Source: Daphnia carinata (lineage: Eukaryota; Arthropoda; Branchiopoda; Diplostraca; Daphniidae). From it: 60,068 nucleotides of DNA. The DNA is taken from positions 1 through 60,068 of the forward strand of contig NW_026712506.1 in NCBI RefSeq assembly GCF_022539665.2. Reading direction: 5' to 3'. The notes beneath the pieces were generated by a model. That model saw nothing but the letters and a program-made list of their open reading frames with translations, was not told the origin of the DNA and made no database searches. Every line of letters begins with the position of its first letter. Positions within the stretch are counted from its first letter, which is position 1. The translations under genes were made by a program, and so were the position numbers. Shown here in pieces: positions 10,028 to 20,053 of this stretch.

Positions 10028-13000
10028 ATGAGTACGGATCCGCCTAGGCAGAGCAGGCGTTTACGAGGGTTAGCCGCGTCCCCGATAAGCGGGGAAGGAC
10101 AACGCAGCGTTGGTCTTGACGGAAGTCAGGCGGAAGCTCTAAAGAGAGTTACAGAAGTAGGGGCACAGACTGCCCAAGCGATCGGCCATACCATTCCGAG
10201 AAGAGAAATCGTATCACTGAACCCGATCGGAGAATCGAACGCGAGGACAAATTCCTCTTGTAGGTATCGGAAGCTCGTTCAGGAAGCAAGATCGAGAGAT
10301 AGTGGTGTAGGAGAACAAACGTGTATTGATCCGAGGGAGCAACAGGAGGTAGCCGAAAAGCAAGGAATCTTTAACGAGTGCTCAAGGGAAGGAAGTGATA
10401 AGGGGTTAGACGATTTTTCTGGAGCTTTACCACTCGTGATAGTACCAACGCTTGAAATGGCCCAGCGTGCTGAATTTAGAGGAAATGATGGACCTCCCGC
10501 CCGTGCGCCTGCACAGGCAGGAGGAGCCGTTCAGCGTGCACCGGCTCATCCATCGCAGTATCGTGAAGCACCAGTCTTCCGCGGAGGACCAGACGACGAT
10601 GCCGCTGAATGGATGGAACGTTTCGAGAGGACCGCCAATTTCAATGGATGGGGTCCCGCTGAGAAAGCGGAATACTTTGGCTTATTCTTAGAAGGTACAG
10701 CAAAGGATTGGCTAGCTTGTCAATTAGGGGAGGTGGTCTGGGACGATGTTGCTCCGGATGATGCCGAACCCGGGATAAGGGGCCTACGAACCCGATTTTT
10801 AGATACATTTCGATCGGAGGATTTCGACCGTTATCATAAAGCTAGGCTACGTAGCCGAAAACAGGAGGCCTCGGAGACGGTCGTAGGATATTTCTACGAC
10901 GTGCTAAATCAGTGCCGTAGGTTGAACCCAAGGATGCCTGAAGCGAAGAAAATAGATTATCTGTTGCGTGGGCTTAATCAGCCTTTGAAGCGAGAAATGA
11001 CCATTAAACAGCCCCGGACGACAGATGAATTTTTGAAAGCACTCAAGATTTATACTAGGGCATATGAGGATTCAGAGAAACCAAATCAGGCAGTTAATTT
11101 TATGGGACAAGCGAAGGATCCTATTCCACCCAAGCGAGTCACGTATGCTGACTCCGAAGAAAGGCAAACTCCGTTGAAACAAGAAGCCTACGAGTACGAC
11201 GCAAAGCGAGACGGCACGCGCCAAGGGTCGCATGACGAGTTAAAAAATTTAATACGCGATATGGCAGCTCGGATAGAAGAGCTGGAACGAGGCACTAAAC
11301 AACTACGCCTGGGAGGGAGAGGGGAGAAACCTAAACCCTCCCGAACAGCAGACGGAAGGCCAATCTGCCACCGATGCGGACGCTCCGGTCATATTGCTCG
11401 TAACTGTGAGACCGATTTGAGTAATATAAGGCCACGATCACCAACACCCAGTCGGGAAGGAAGGGAGAACGAAAGGAGACCAGATGGACGTGATGTGGAC
11501 CGACGCGGACGTGAGAACTCGAGACGAGATGGAAGCCAAGATGGGAGGAGAAACGTAAGTCGAGAACGCTCGCGTTATAATAGGGACGATAGTAGGGAAA
11601 GTCGTAGCCCTAGAACGGTTTCTAGACCTCCAGCGGACCGTGATCAGGGTCAAATGGCGGTGGGAATGATTTCACTCGAAGAAAAAGGGAAGAAGAAAGA
11701 TGAGCTTAAGGAGGCTGAAAATGAAGACAAAGGGGCTGGCTGTGAGATGGAATCGCTCGGAGAAAAAGGGGAAGAGAATTGTAAAGTCGAAGAGGGCATA
11801 AAGGATAAAGGAGAAAACGTACCGATCTATTTGACCTACTCTCCGCGTCTCATATTCGAAGAAGTCAACTGTAAGGGATTGGCCGTCAAGGCAGTTATTG
11901 ATACTGGAGCCGTAATTTCAGTTGCTTCGCCAAGCCTGCAAGAAAAGCTAAAAGCACCGTTGGTGGAATGGGAAGGACCGGCCATCATTATGGTAAATGG
12001 TCAAAGTACACAACCTCTTGGTGCCATTCAGTTGGAAATTGAACATCGGGGCCACAAGGCCAGTGGAAAAATGATTCTCTTGGAAATGAAAGGAATAGAA
12101 CTACTGTTAGGGAACGATTTTTTAAGCCAGTTTGAGCGATTGGTGGTTCAGTACAAGAAGACGGGGGCAGTGGCATCTCTAGGTGAATTGCCAGTGAATG
12201 TAATCAACGAGCAGATAATCTCGCCTCCAAAGCTGGTAGCCAAGATAGGAAGAATGCTACCACCGAGAACCTTTGCTCTAGTGGAAGTAGAGCTTACCGC
12301 ACAAGAGAAAAACATTTGGATGGTAGAGCCTTCGGACAAGTTAGCTCGAGTCAAAGGCATTACTACTGGGAAGGTACTTGTGTCCAGTGAATCCCCGCTA
12401 AACCGAGTGTTTGTTGTGAACTTAACGTACCAGAGAGCCTATATCCGAGAGGGGACCGTTTTGGGACAGATGGAAGAAATAGAACCTGTTGTGGTGACAA
12501 TAGATGAGGAAGAGAAAATGGGAATAAAGGATGACGAGGAGAATCTAGCCGTAATGGCACTCAGTCGAGGAAAGTTCTCTCCGTCCAGCGTCGCCCCTAT
12601 TCCCAGGGAGACATTCAGGGCTAGGATTGCCGAAAGCTTATCACCCCCAGAAACAGAGAGATTGATTGACCTGTTAGAAGAATTTCATTCATGCTTCGCG
12701 CTGGCCGATAGTGAGCTGGGAGTTTGTCGTGTGGCCAAGCATCGAATCGACACGGGTAACACACCACCAGTTCACCAACCTCCGTACAAAAGCGCATGGA
12801 AAGAACGAGCCATTGTACAGCGACAGGTCGACGAGATGCTGGAAAAAGGTGTCATTGAGCCTTCCACCAGCCCTTGGGCATCGCCAGTTGTCTTGGTGAA
12901 AAAGAAAGATGGAAATTGGAGATTCTGCGTGGACTATCGGAAGCTAAACGTCGTCTCTGTGCAAGATGTTTACCCACTACCGCGGATTGAGGAAACCCTA

Positions 13001-16000
13001 GCCAGGATGGGGAACGCCTGCATTTTTTCGACAATGGATTTAGAAAGCGGATACTGGCAAGTGCCTATGGACGAAGCTGATAAAGCCAAAACAGCATTTA
13101 TCACGCCCGACGGGCTCTACCAATTTTTGGTAATGCCGTTTGGATTAGCTTCCGCTCCCGGAACATTCCAACGGATGATGGACCTGGTACTAGCCGGGCT
13201 CCGATGGACGATCTGCCTCGTCTACCTAGACGATATCATCATCTACGCGGGGGATACCAGGGAACATCTAATACGACTCCGGCAGGTACTGAGTGCCTTA
13301 CACAAAGCTGGATTAAAGATCAAACTAGTAAAGTGCCAATTTGCAGCCCGGGAAGTAAAAACCTTAGGGCACGTAATCAGCGGGGAAGGCATACGCCCAG
13401 ACCCAGAAAAACTAAAGGCAATTGAAAAATTTCCGTCTCCGTGTTCCTTTCATAAACCCGCTGACCGACTAAAATGTGTTAGGAGCTTTATCGGACTCTG
13501 TTCGTACTACAGGCGATTCATTGCGCAGTTTGCGCACACTGCTAATCCCCTAACAGACATGTTTAAAAAAGGGGCATGCTTTATATGGCAAGAACCTCAA
13601 GAAGAAAGCTTTAATTTATTAAAACAAGCGCTGATCAGAGCCGCTACGTTAGCCTATCCTGATTTTTCCAAACCTTTCGAGATCCATCCTGACGCGTGCG
13701 ATTACAGTCTTGGAGCGGTGTTGTTACAACGCATCGACAACGTGGAGAGACCCCTCGCCTACGCGAGTCGCCTCTTGACAAAAGGCGAGAACAATTATTT
13801 CATCACGGAAAAAGAATGCCTCGCGATGGTCTGGGCGGTGAAGAAATTTAGAAGCTACATTTGGGGAATTGAGACCGTGGTTGTGACTGACCATCACGCG
13901 CTTTGTTGGCTGTTAAGTAAAAAGGATCTGGCCGGACGTTTGGCTCGTTGGAGCCTGCAATTACAAGAATTTTTACTAAGGATTGTACACCGTAACGGTA
14001 GACTGCATACGGATGCGGACACGTTATCGCGTTATCCAGTCAACATTGTCACAGAAACAGATGTGTCACTAACCTGCATAGTGGCAGCCTTAAGTATCGA
14101 TCATGACAATAAAGAGAAATTACAACGCGCCCAGCAAGAGGAATGGGATCAAGTGTTTGCTGCAATCAAACGAGGAAAACTCCGAGGGCAGTATCGGATT
14201 CAAGATGGCCTGTTATTCCGCGAGAAGATCCTCGATGATGGACGACTCCTAAAACTGTGTGTACCCCAAACATTCATAGAAGAGGTTATGCGCGCTTGCC
14301 ATCATGACATCACGGCTGGGCACCTCGGATTGAGACGCACTCTAGCGAAAGTGCGAGCTCGTTACTATTGGTGGAAAATGGACGAAGACGTTAGTAGATT
14401 CGTTCGCAGTTGTCGAGAATGCCAATCACGTAAGTCAGTGTACCAGCGGCCAGCCGGGTACATGGAAGTAATAAAAACAGAACGTCCGTTTGAAAGATTG
14501 CGAATAGATATCCTGGGACCGTTCCCACTATCAAAAATGGGGAACAAACACATCGTCGTGGCAGTAGATTATGTTACGAAATGGGCAGAAACTAGAGCGC
14601 TTCCGACTGCCGACGCCAAAGAAGTGGCCGATTTCCTGGTAAAAAGTGTGTTGTTACGTCATGGCGCCCCGCGCCAGCTAACTACGGATAGAGGCCGCTG
14701 TTTCATCGCAGAACTCACCCAACATGTGGTGAAGGCCATGGAGACTAACCACCGTATGACAACGGCCTATCGTCCGCAAGCGAACGGCTTGGTGGAACGG
14801 CTGAATCACACGCTGTCTGACATGCTTTCAATGTATGTCAGCTCAGATCATCGGGACTGGGATGAGTCACTACCCTACGTGACGTTCGCGTACAATACCA
14901 GCCGTCAAGAGACCACCGGAAAGACGCCATTTTACTTGGTGTATGGGAGAGAAGCCGTTCTCCCCATCGACGCTATGGTGGGCGCGGATCCCAACCCTGC
15001 GTCGCCAAAGGACAGGGATCCGACGGAATGGGCAATCGAACGCCTCCAACAGGCCCGATTGTTAGTACAGGAGCGCGCAGCCCTTATACACCGTGACCAA
15101 AAGGAACAATATGACAAAAGAAGGAGAGAAGCACCCACTTACCTGCCTGGAGACGAAGTTCTGGTGTACAAACCTATTCGAAAGGTAGGAAGGTCGGAAA
15201 AACTTTTGCATCGATGGTATGGTCCATATAAAGTGGTACGCCAGACCACCCCAAGCAACTACGAAATACGCCTAGGCCGCTCGCCCAAAACAGAGATAGT
15301 ACATGTCGAGCGTATGAAATCATTCATTGATGTCGTTGGAACTCCGCCATCGCTCCCCAAGCCGGACAGCAAGGATGTATCCCCGGAAACGTCACAATCT
15401 AACTTACACGAGGCGTCGCCAACTGCCGCCCCAGAAGGGTCAGCGACCCCGGAAACTGACGATGGTCAACGGAATCAGGAAAGTGATGCATGCGTGGGGA
15501 CCCCGCCTGCAGAGGAGACGGTACCGGAACCAGGAATACCAACAGCAACCCCGGATGGGACTGGTTTAAGACGATCGGCTCGAGGAAGGATACCGAGGAA
15601 GCAATTCATACTAGCACTACCATTTTTCCTTTTGTTTTTGACACTAAACGCACCGTTGAAAATATCGGCAAAAGAGATCGTGGCCTACCAAGGAGTAATC
15701 TTCAAACCCGAAAAAGATGTAGCCTTCTCAGACTCAGAATGGATAGTTGTCTCCGACTTCACCTTCGACACTCTAGAAAAAGTCATTAAACAATTACAGT
15801 TTATATTAGAAGTGCGAATGGGTACATTGATTTACCGGAACGACGCCTTGGAAGACAAATTCAAAGAACGTTTTCGGCGGCAGCTGAATGTTCGCACACA
15901 GGTAGAAATAGCAAAACTGCGTGAAAGCCATCTACGACTTAATGAGTTGAAGGAGGCCGTTGGAATAAATGATCCAAGAAGGAAGAGAGCGATAGCTGAT

Positions 16001-17512
16001 GGCGGAGGAAAGATCCTAAACTGGCTGTTTGGAGTAGCCACGCAGGAAGACCTAGAACATGTGAACGAGAGAATAAACAAATTATCCACAGAAACCACGT
16101 CAATTGTGCACGCCATGGAGGTTCACGCATCTCTAATTAATGAAACCTTGTGGGAAACTCAGGCTGCAGCAAAAGCCATCGGAGAGTTACGGGTCGCCTT
16201 TAACCACGTCGAAGCCGAAGCATGGAAGGTCAGCCAACAAGTTGGAAGTTTTCAGCAAGAGATGGAGCGGCAAGCGTCAGCCACCGAGAAAATCGATAAT
16301 GTCTTTCGACACGTTCAGAAATCCCTCGCTTGGATAGACGAATCGGTGACCAATTTCGCCGTTGGACTAGCGACAATGGCGACAGAAAGGCTACCAGCTA
16401 CGCTTTTTCCGCCTAAGCAAGTAGAGTTAGTGTTAAAAGAAGTGAAAAACACCTTGCCAACGGGTTGGACGCTGAGTCCTTCAATCCAAATGGGTGATGT
16501 TTGGAAATTCTATAAAGAAGCCACAGTTTTAGTAGCCGCGGTAGATGACTTTTTAAGGATCTTTATTCACTTACCTGTGTTTGAATTTCCATTTAGCTTT
16601 ACGCTTTACGAAGTGGTTAGTCTGCCGCGCCCGGTGAATGATGCGACACAAGGTGCCCAATTTCATCCTTTACCACCGTATCTGGCTGTGGCAACCGACC
16701 AGCAAACATTTGTGGAACTATCAGCAAAGGACGCGTCTCGTTGCTTAACATCGCCCACGGCAATTTGTCCAATAAGTAGAGCCATCAACAAAAAACACCG
16801 CGAGCCGGGATGTGCCATGGCCCTATTTTTAAAAGATGAAGAATTAAGTCATAAGAATTGTGCAACCAAATTGTCAAAATGGGATGGACAACAGACGGCG
16901 TATTTGGGAAACCGTCGCTGGGGTTTTTCTGCCGTCAAGGATACTACAATTACGATATCCTGTCCAAGTAATCGACGAACGTCAAATACGATAATCAAAC
17001 GAGAGTCGTTCGACATATTCGAAGTGCCCATGTCCTGTTCGGCATATACAGATGACTGGATCTTCCAAGCCAGCCTCAAGAAAAATATCCGCCATTCTTC
17101 AAGCAATAGAACGCTCCCTTCTTTAGCCGAATTAGAGGAAGAAGGACAAGTGTGGCAAGAGGACAAGGCACCTGATATCACAAACCTACGGCCTCGTTAT
17201 ATCACGGACTGGAACAATGGCACGTTGTTATCTCGCCGCACGATGACGCAAGCACGGATTTCCCTGATGGCACAACACTTACGCTCATTGGAAGAAGAGG
17301 AGCAAGAGAGAAAAGGCGTTGATCATCTAGGGACAATTCGTTACCCCTACGAATGGGTCGCCGTACTGCTGGCTGTATGTACCGGCCTATCATTATTCGC
17401 GTTCTTCTCTCGCCGCTATGCCCTTTTCACGCTCGGAAATCTATCCAACCGAGTGGCTGAATTGGAACGCCGCCTTGCGACACATGAAGCGTTGATAGAG
17501 GAGGAAGTGTAA
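10028..17512 (+). CDS. Fused Gag-Pol-Env polyprotein of element A
   Basis: A single 2494-codon frame. The first ATG is at 10028; the frame is already open from a GTG at 10001. Approximate residues: retrotransposon-gag domain 175-330; CCHC knuckle CHRCGRSGHIARNC 446-460; aspartic protease with DTGA at about 624; RT with VYLDDIIIY near 1065; RNase H with an HPDACDYSLGAVL motif near 1222; integrase HHCC finger 1425-1465, then Asp near 1494, DRG near 1553 and Glu in NGLVERL near 1590; GPY-like tail near 1720-1770. A Pro/Glu-rich linker follows, then a hydrophobic segment (about 1859-1877) that could act as signal or anchor. A RRKR cleavage-type site near 1985 is followed at once by a Gly-rich hydrophobic fusion-peptide-like stretch. 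A C-terminal membrane span lies near 2440-2462. The env part resembles baculovirus F/errantivirus Env. Gag and Pol would act in cytoplasmic particles, Env at membranes. Having env in the same frame with no stop is unusual. Env might still be made from a spliced RNA. Confidence 0.93.
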   Translation: MSTDPPRQSRRLRGLAASPISGEGQRSVGLDGSQAEALKRVTEVGAQTAQAIGHTIPRREIVSLNPIGESNARTNSSCRYRKLVQEARSRDSGVGEQTCIDPREQQEVAEKQGIFNECSREGSDKGLDDFSGALPLVIVPTLEMAQRAEFRGNDGPPARAPAQAGGAVQRAPAHPSQYREAPVFRGGPDDDAAEWMERFERTANFNGWGPAEKAEYFGLFLEGTAKDWLACQLGEVVWDDVAPDDAEPGIRGLRTRFLDTFRSEDFDRYHKARLRSRKQEASETVVGYFYDVLNQCRRLNPRMPEAKKIDYLLRGLNQPLKREMTIKQPRTTDEFLKALKIYTRAYEDSEKPNQAVNFMGQAKDPIPPKRVTYADSEERQTPLKQEAYEYDAKRDGTRQGSHDELKNLIRDMAARIEELERGTKQLRLGGRGEKPKPSRTADGRPICHRCGRSGHIARNCETDLSNIRPRSPTPSREGRENERRPDGRDVDRRGRENSRRDGSQDGRRNVSRERSRYNRDDSRESRSPRTVSRPPADRDQGQMAVGMISLEEKGKKKDELKEAENEDKGAGCEMESLGEKGEENCKVEEGIKDKGENVPIYLTYSPRLIFEEVNCKGLAVKAVIDTGAVISVASPSLQEKLKAPLVEWEGPAIIMVNGQSTQPLGAIQLEIEHRGHKASGKMILLEMKGIELLLGNDFLSQFERLVVQYKKTGAVASLGELPVNVINEQIISPPKLVAKIGRMLPPRTFALVEVELTAQEKNIWMVEPSDKLARVKGITTGKVLVSSESPLNRVFVVNLTYQRAYIREGTVLGQMEEIEPVVVTIDEEEKMGIKDDEENLAVMALSRGKFSPSSVAPIPRETFRARIAESLSPPETERLIDLLEEFHSCFALADSELGVCRVAKHRIDTGNTPPVHQPPYKSAWKERAIVQRQVDEMLEKGVIEPSTSPWASPVVLVKKKDGNWRFCVDYRKLNVVSVQDVYPLPRIEETLARMGNACIFSTMDLESGYWQVPMDEADKAKTAFITPDGLYQFLVMPFGLASAPGTFQRMMDLVLAGLRWTICLVYLDDIIIYAGDTREHLIRLRQVLSALHKAGLKIKLVKCQFAAREVKTLGHVISGEGIRPDPEKLKAIEKFPSPCSFHKPADRLKCVRSFIGLCSYYRRFIAQFAHTANPLTDMFKKGACFIWQEPQEESFNLLKQALIRAATLAYPDFSKPFEIHPDACDYSLGAVLLQRIDNVERPLAYASRLLTKGENNYFITEKECLAMVWAVKKFRSYIWGIETVVVTDHHALCWLLSKKDLAGRLARWSLQLQEFLLRIVHRNGRLHTDADTLSRYPVNIVTETDVSLTCIVAALSIDHDNKEKLQRAQQEEWDQVFAAIKRGKLRGQYRIQDGLLFREKILDDGRLLKLCVPQTFIEEVMRACHHDITAGHLGLRRTLAKVRARYYWWKMDEDVSRFVRSCRECQSRKSVYQRPAGYMEVIKTERPFERLRIDILGPFPLSKMGNKHIVVAVDYVTKWAETRALPTADAKEVADFLVKSVLLRHGAPRQLTTDRGRCFIAELTQHVVKAMETNHRMTTAYRPQANGLVERLNHTLSDMLSMYVSSDHRDWDESLPYVTFAYNTSRQETTGKTPFYLVYGREAVLPIDAMVGADPNPASPKDRDPTEWAIERLQQARLLVQERAALIHRDQKEQYDKRRREAPTYLPGDEVLVYKPIRKVGRSEKLLHRWYGPYKVVRQTTPSNYEIRLGRSPKTEIVHVERMKSFIDVVGTPPSLPKPDSKDVSPETSQSNLHEASPTAAPEGSATPETDDGQRNQESDACVGTPPAEETVPEPGIPTATPDGTGLRRSARGRIPRKQFILALPFFLLFLTLNAPLKISAKEIVAYQGVIFKPEKDVAFSDSEWIVVSDFTFDTLEKVIKQLQFILEVRMGTLIYRNDALEDKFKERFRRQLNVRTQVEIAKLRESHLRLNELKEAVGINDPRRKRAIADGGGKILNWLFGVATQEDLEHVNERINKLSTETTSIVHAMEVHASLINETLWETQAAAKAIGELRVAFNHVEAEAWKVSQQVGSFQQEMERQASATEKIDNVFRHVQKSLAWIDESVTNFAVGLATMATERLPATLFPPKQVELVLKEVKNTLPTGWTLSPSIQMGDVWKFYKEATVLVAAVDDFLRIFIHLPVFEFPFSFTLYEVVSLPRPVNDATQGAQFHPLPPYLAVATDQQTFVELSAKDASRCLTSPTAICPISRAINKKHREPGCAMALFLKDEELSHKNCATKLSKWDGQQTAYLGNRRWGFSAVKDTTITISCPSNRRTSNTIIKRESFDIFEVPMSCSAYTDDWIFQASLKKNIRHSSSNRTLPSLAELEEEGQVWQEDKAPDITNLRPRYITDWNNGTLLSRRTMTQARISLMAQHLRSLEEEEQERKGVDHLGTIRYPYEWVAVLLAVCTGLSLFAFFSRRYALFTLGNLSNRVAELERRLATHEALIEEEV

Positions 17513-17924
17513 TTCTACCTGCATTGGAGTAATTTTATGTGTGTTTGTAGTCCCACAGTAGTCTGATTTTTTTTTTTACTTACTCTTTTTGGTGTTCACA
17601 TTACTTTGTAGTAATTGATGGTTCCTTTCACTCCATTTATTTGTTAAACTCACACAAACATCGGCACTAGAACGGCACTTTAGAAAAGCAGCGGGCACGG
17701 TGTCTTGTACGATCGAGAGTTAAGAACAGACTGAATAGCGTGGGTGGAAAAGGACGCTAACTCGCCCACGCCATCTCTTGGCTGGCCGATGAGTATTTGT
17801 ACCGCGAGCGCTAGATGGCGCGGCAGCTGCCCAAACTTTTGTTCGTAGAAAATGCTTTTATTTACTTTATCCCCTTTTATAAGTAAAGTCCATGTCGTGT
17901 AATCCTTCTCTTCCCCGTAATCTG

Positions 17925-17957
<33 letters not shown>

Positions 17958-18014
17958 ACATTTCAGAATTCGACACAAACGCGATCGGGACGAGTCGCGA
18001 CTTAAGGAGGGCGA
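17513..18014 (+). other. 3' untranslated region of element A with A31 run and polypurine tract
   Basis: No coding frame on either strand that I can support. It contains an uninterrupted run of 31 A at 17925-17955 and the purine tract (AAGGAGGGCGA, 18004-18014) that would prime plus-strand synthesis. Unlike element B, there is no antisense gene here. Confidence 0.7.
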
Positions 18015-18280
18015 TGTTACGTTGGCAATATCCGATTCGCCACTGCAGTAGCGACAACAGCGCTAGGACGGAAATCCCGCCCCAATTATGGCCGTCCATT
18101 GGAGCACCACCCTCGTCGCCGGAAATAAAAAGGGCGATATTGCACTTCTGTGTGGCTTTTTGATTAATTGGTTAGGGCAATTAGTTTGCAGTTGTGTTAT
18201 TAATCCTTTTGGTGAAATACACATTATCTTTTAATCTGAAGCACGACGTCTCTATCTTGGTACAAGATCCGTCCGTGACA
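18015..18280 (+). repeat. 3' LTR of element A
   Basis: 266 bp, identical to the 5' LTR except for two substitutions at the TATA region (near 18125 and 18132). It is followed by the ATAT target duplication. Confidence 0.95.
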
Positions 18281-19337
18281 ATATTGTTGGTGAAAAGTCC
18301 CAGGAAACGGGATTCAAAGGCTTTTGTAAGACATGAGTTCCAAAACAAAAATTGGTTCAAACATGATGTTAAGTATATTATTCAAACAATAAAATGGTAT
18401 TTCATTTTAGGTTTCAGCAGGGCATTCAGAAGGGCTGTTACTTCGGCGACGACTGTTCTTAAGACTCGACGGTGACTAGCCGATTCCCTATGCCAAATTT
18501 CATGGTACAGGATTGCAGGATTTTCTTCGCACTCTCCCAAATGCGGTCTATGTGGGTGAGAAAAATGTCATTCGATTTTGTAACAAACAACCTGTATTTT
18601 TCCGTATAGTTTGGTCATTTCCTACAAGGCCTGGCGAAGTTTTTGCCGGCTGTGACCAAGTTGGTCCCATTATCGGTTGGTCTTTGGTAAAACAGAGAAG
18701 CAAAGGAGAAATTCTTGCATCCTGAATCCGTCGAGAAGTATGGCGTACCTTTCGCGATACTCAGTCCCGACTGTATGTGGTAATCTCTATACCATAGTGT
18801 ATACAGTAACCTTAGTGTGCAGGTAACATATCGCTGAAACTATGAGTTCTATTTCAAACTATTTCAATATTTGGGGATGAACCTGCCAATTCAGTTGGTA
18901 TTTTATTAGACACCAGGAACGACCCGTTAGCGGTGGAACGGACCACCTTAAGGATTTTTTGCCGCACAGTCATATGCAATAAAGGTGGGATAAAAAAACC
19001 ATTGAAGATCAAACTATTTTCAGGTTCAGGATTTCATTAGACTAATAACGTAATGAATGTGTATGGCACAAGGGGCTATTTAAAAAATAACAAATGCAAT
19101 TAAATAATTTGCGGTAACTCAAGCATGCACCTTCAACCATACTTGGTGGACATCTTGCAGCAAGTATTTTGCATATCCAGCCTGCAATCCGATAAGATAG
19201 ATTCGTACAATGAATAGTACATATTCCTGGAACCCAGCTGACTTCCAATCGCCCTCCCAGCTCACTCCGAAGAATGAACCGACTGCGAAAGAAAATAATT
19301 TTGCTATCATTTTCTATTTTCTTGACTGTGTCTTTGT

Positions 19338-19420
19338 TACCAAGTGTGAGGATCGAACTCACGACCCCGTTCGGGGACCAGAACTTAAGTCTGGCGCCTT
19401 AACCACTCGGCCAACCTGGT
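19338..19420 (-). tRNA. tRNA-Leu(UAA), intact cloverleaf
   Basis: An 83-nt type II tRNA. The acceptor ACCAGGT pairs with ACTTGGT (one G-U) and the discriminator is A. The D-arm is GCCG-AGTGGTTAA-GGC. The anticodon stem is CCAGA/TCTGG with loop CTTAAGT giving UAA. The long variable arm is a CCCCG/CGGGG hairpin. The T-arm is GTGAG-TTCGATC-CTCAC. All stems close. The variable-arm stem differs in sequence from the copies at 33793 and 51416 but still pairs. The nearest T4 run downstream is about 50 nt away. Confidence 0.88.
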
Positions 19421-19972
19421 GGTATATAACACTATTTCACTTAATTGGAGTCCCATCTTAAAATTCCAATCGTCCAATGAAACACTAAAAAAACGAACAG
19501 ACTACAATAGAAGAGAAGATTGCTGTTGTTGCTGACTCTCGTGCAAAGTGGCAACAGAGAGAGATGAAAGGATGATGGATGAGGATGAATGAAATGATGG
19601 AGATATAAAAAAGGAATGCTTTATTGCTGGACTAGGAAATGAACATAAGTACAGCACGCTTGATTTAAAGAAAGAAAACGGAGGGGACAAAACTGAGTCT
19701 GAATTTGGACAAGGCTGGACAAACTGTATGGCAAAACGAGACAAATAACTTAAGCTACCGTCTGGGTTTGACAAAAGGAGACGGGGACAAAATGACTGTC
19801 TGGGTCGGCTAACAAAGTAATACTACCCCTTTCCATAGAAAGGAGTAAAGAGCTCAACGAAAATGGGAACTCAAATACTACGTAGGCCCGTGCCCCCTAC
19901 AGCCCTGCCCGCGAGGGCAGCACCGTAGGTGACAGCTGTCATTTACCATTCTCGTGACTACAAACTAGTGGT

Positions 19973-20053
19973 TACCAGGCGTGTTGAACGAACTCACGTC
20001 TCTACAAAGACCAGAACTTAAGTCTGGCGCCATAGCCACTCGGCCAACCTGGT
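19973..20053 (-). pseudogene. tRNA-Leu pseudogene, copy I
   Basis: The 5' half (acceptor strand, D-arm, CCAGA-CTTAAGT-TCTGG anticodon arm) is preserved. The T-arm is degraded (T-loop TTCGTTC with an unpaired stem), the variable arm is shortened to 81 nt overall, and a D-stem base is changed. It is probably a decayed duplicate of the neighbouring tRNA-Leu. Confidence 0.7.

Larger units (their letters stand above)
9457..18280 (+). mobile_element. Element A: young Gypsy-like LTR retrotransposon with env, complete
   Basis: 8824 bp bounded by LTRs 9457-9722 and 18015-18280 that begin TGTTACG and end GTGACA. It is flanked by a 4-bp duplication ATAT (9453-9456 and 18281-18284). The uninterrupted site is visible in array copy II near 32731-32742, so both boundaries are exact. 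A primer-binding site follows the 5' LTR directly and a purine tract (AAGGAGGGCGA) precedes the 3' LTR. One long frame encodes gag, protease, RT, RNase H, integrase and an env. Domain order and env type match errantivirus-like Gypsy elements of arthropods. Two LTR differences in 266 bp and an unbroken frame indicate recent insertion. Confidence 0.95.

Noticed and set aside
13204-13425. Secondary frames inside the element A polyprotein (also those at 15327-15789 and on the minus strand)
   Set aside because: Shadows of the main frame with no independent motifs or start signals.
17925-17955. A31 run taken as the tail of a LINE or processed pseudogene inserted in element A
   Set aside because: No target duplication and no recognisable transcript or ORF to its left; kept only as an observation.
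19502-19774. 90-codon Ser/Pro/Gln-rich minus-strand frame recurring in copies II and III
   Set aside because: Low-complexity translation ending in a CAG/CTG-like run. Copy II is shortened and there is no domain or conserved start context.
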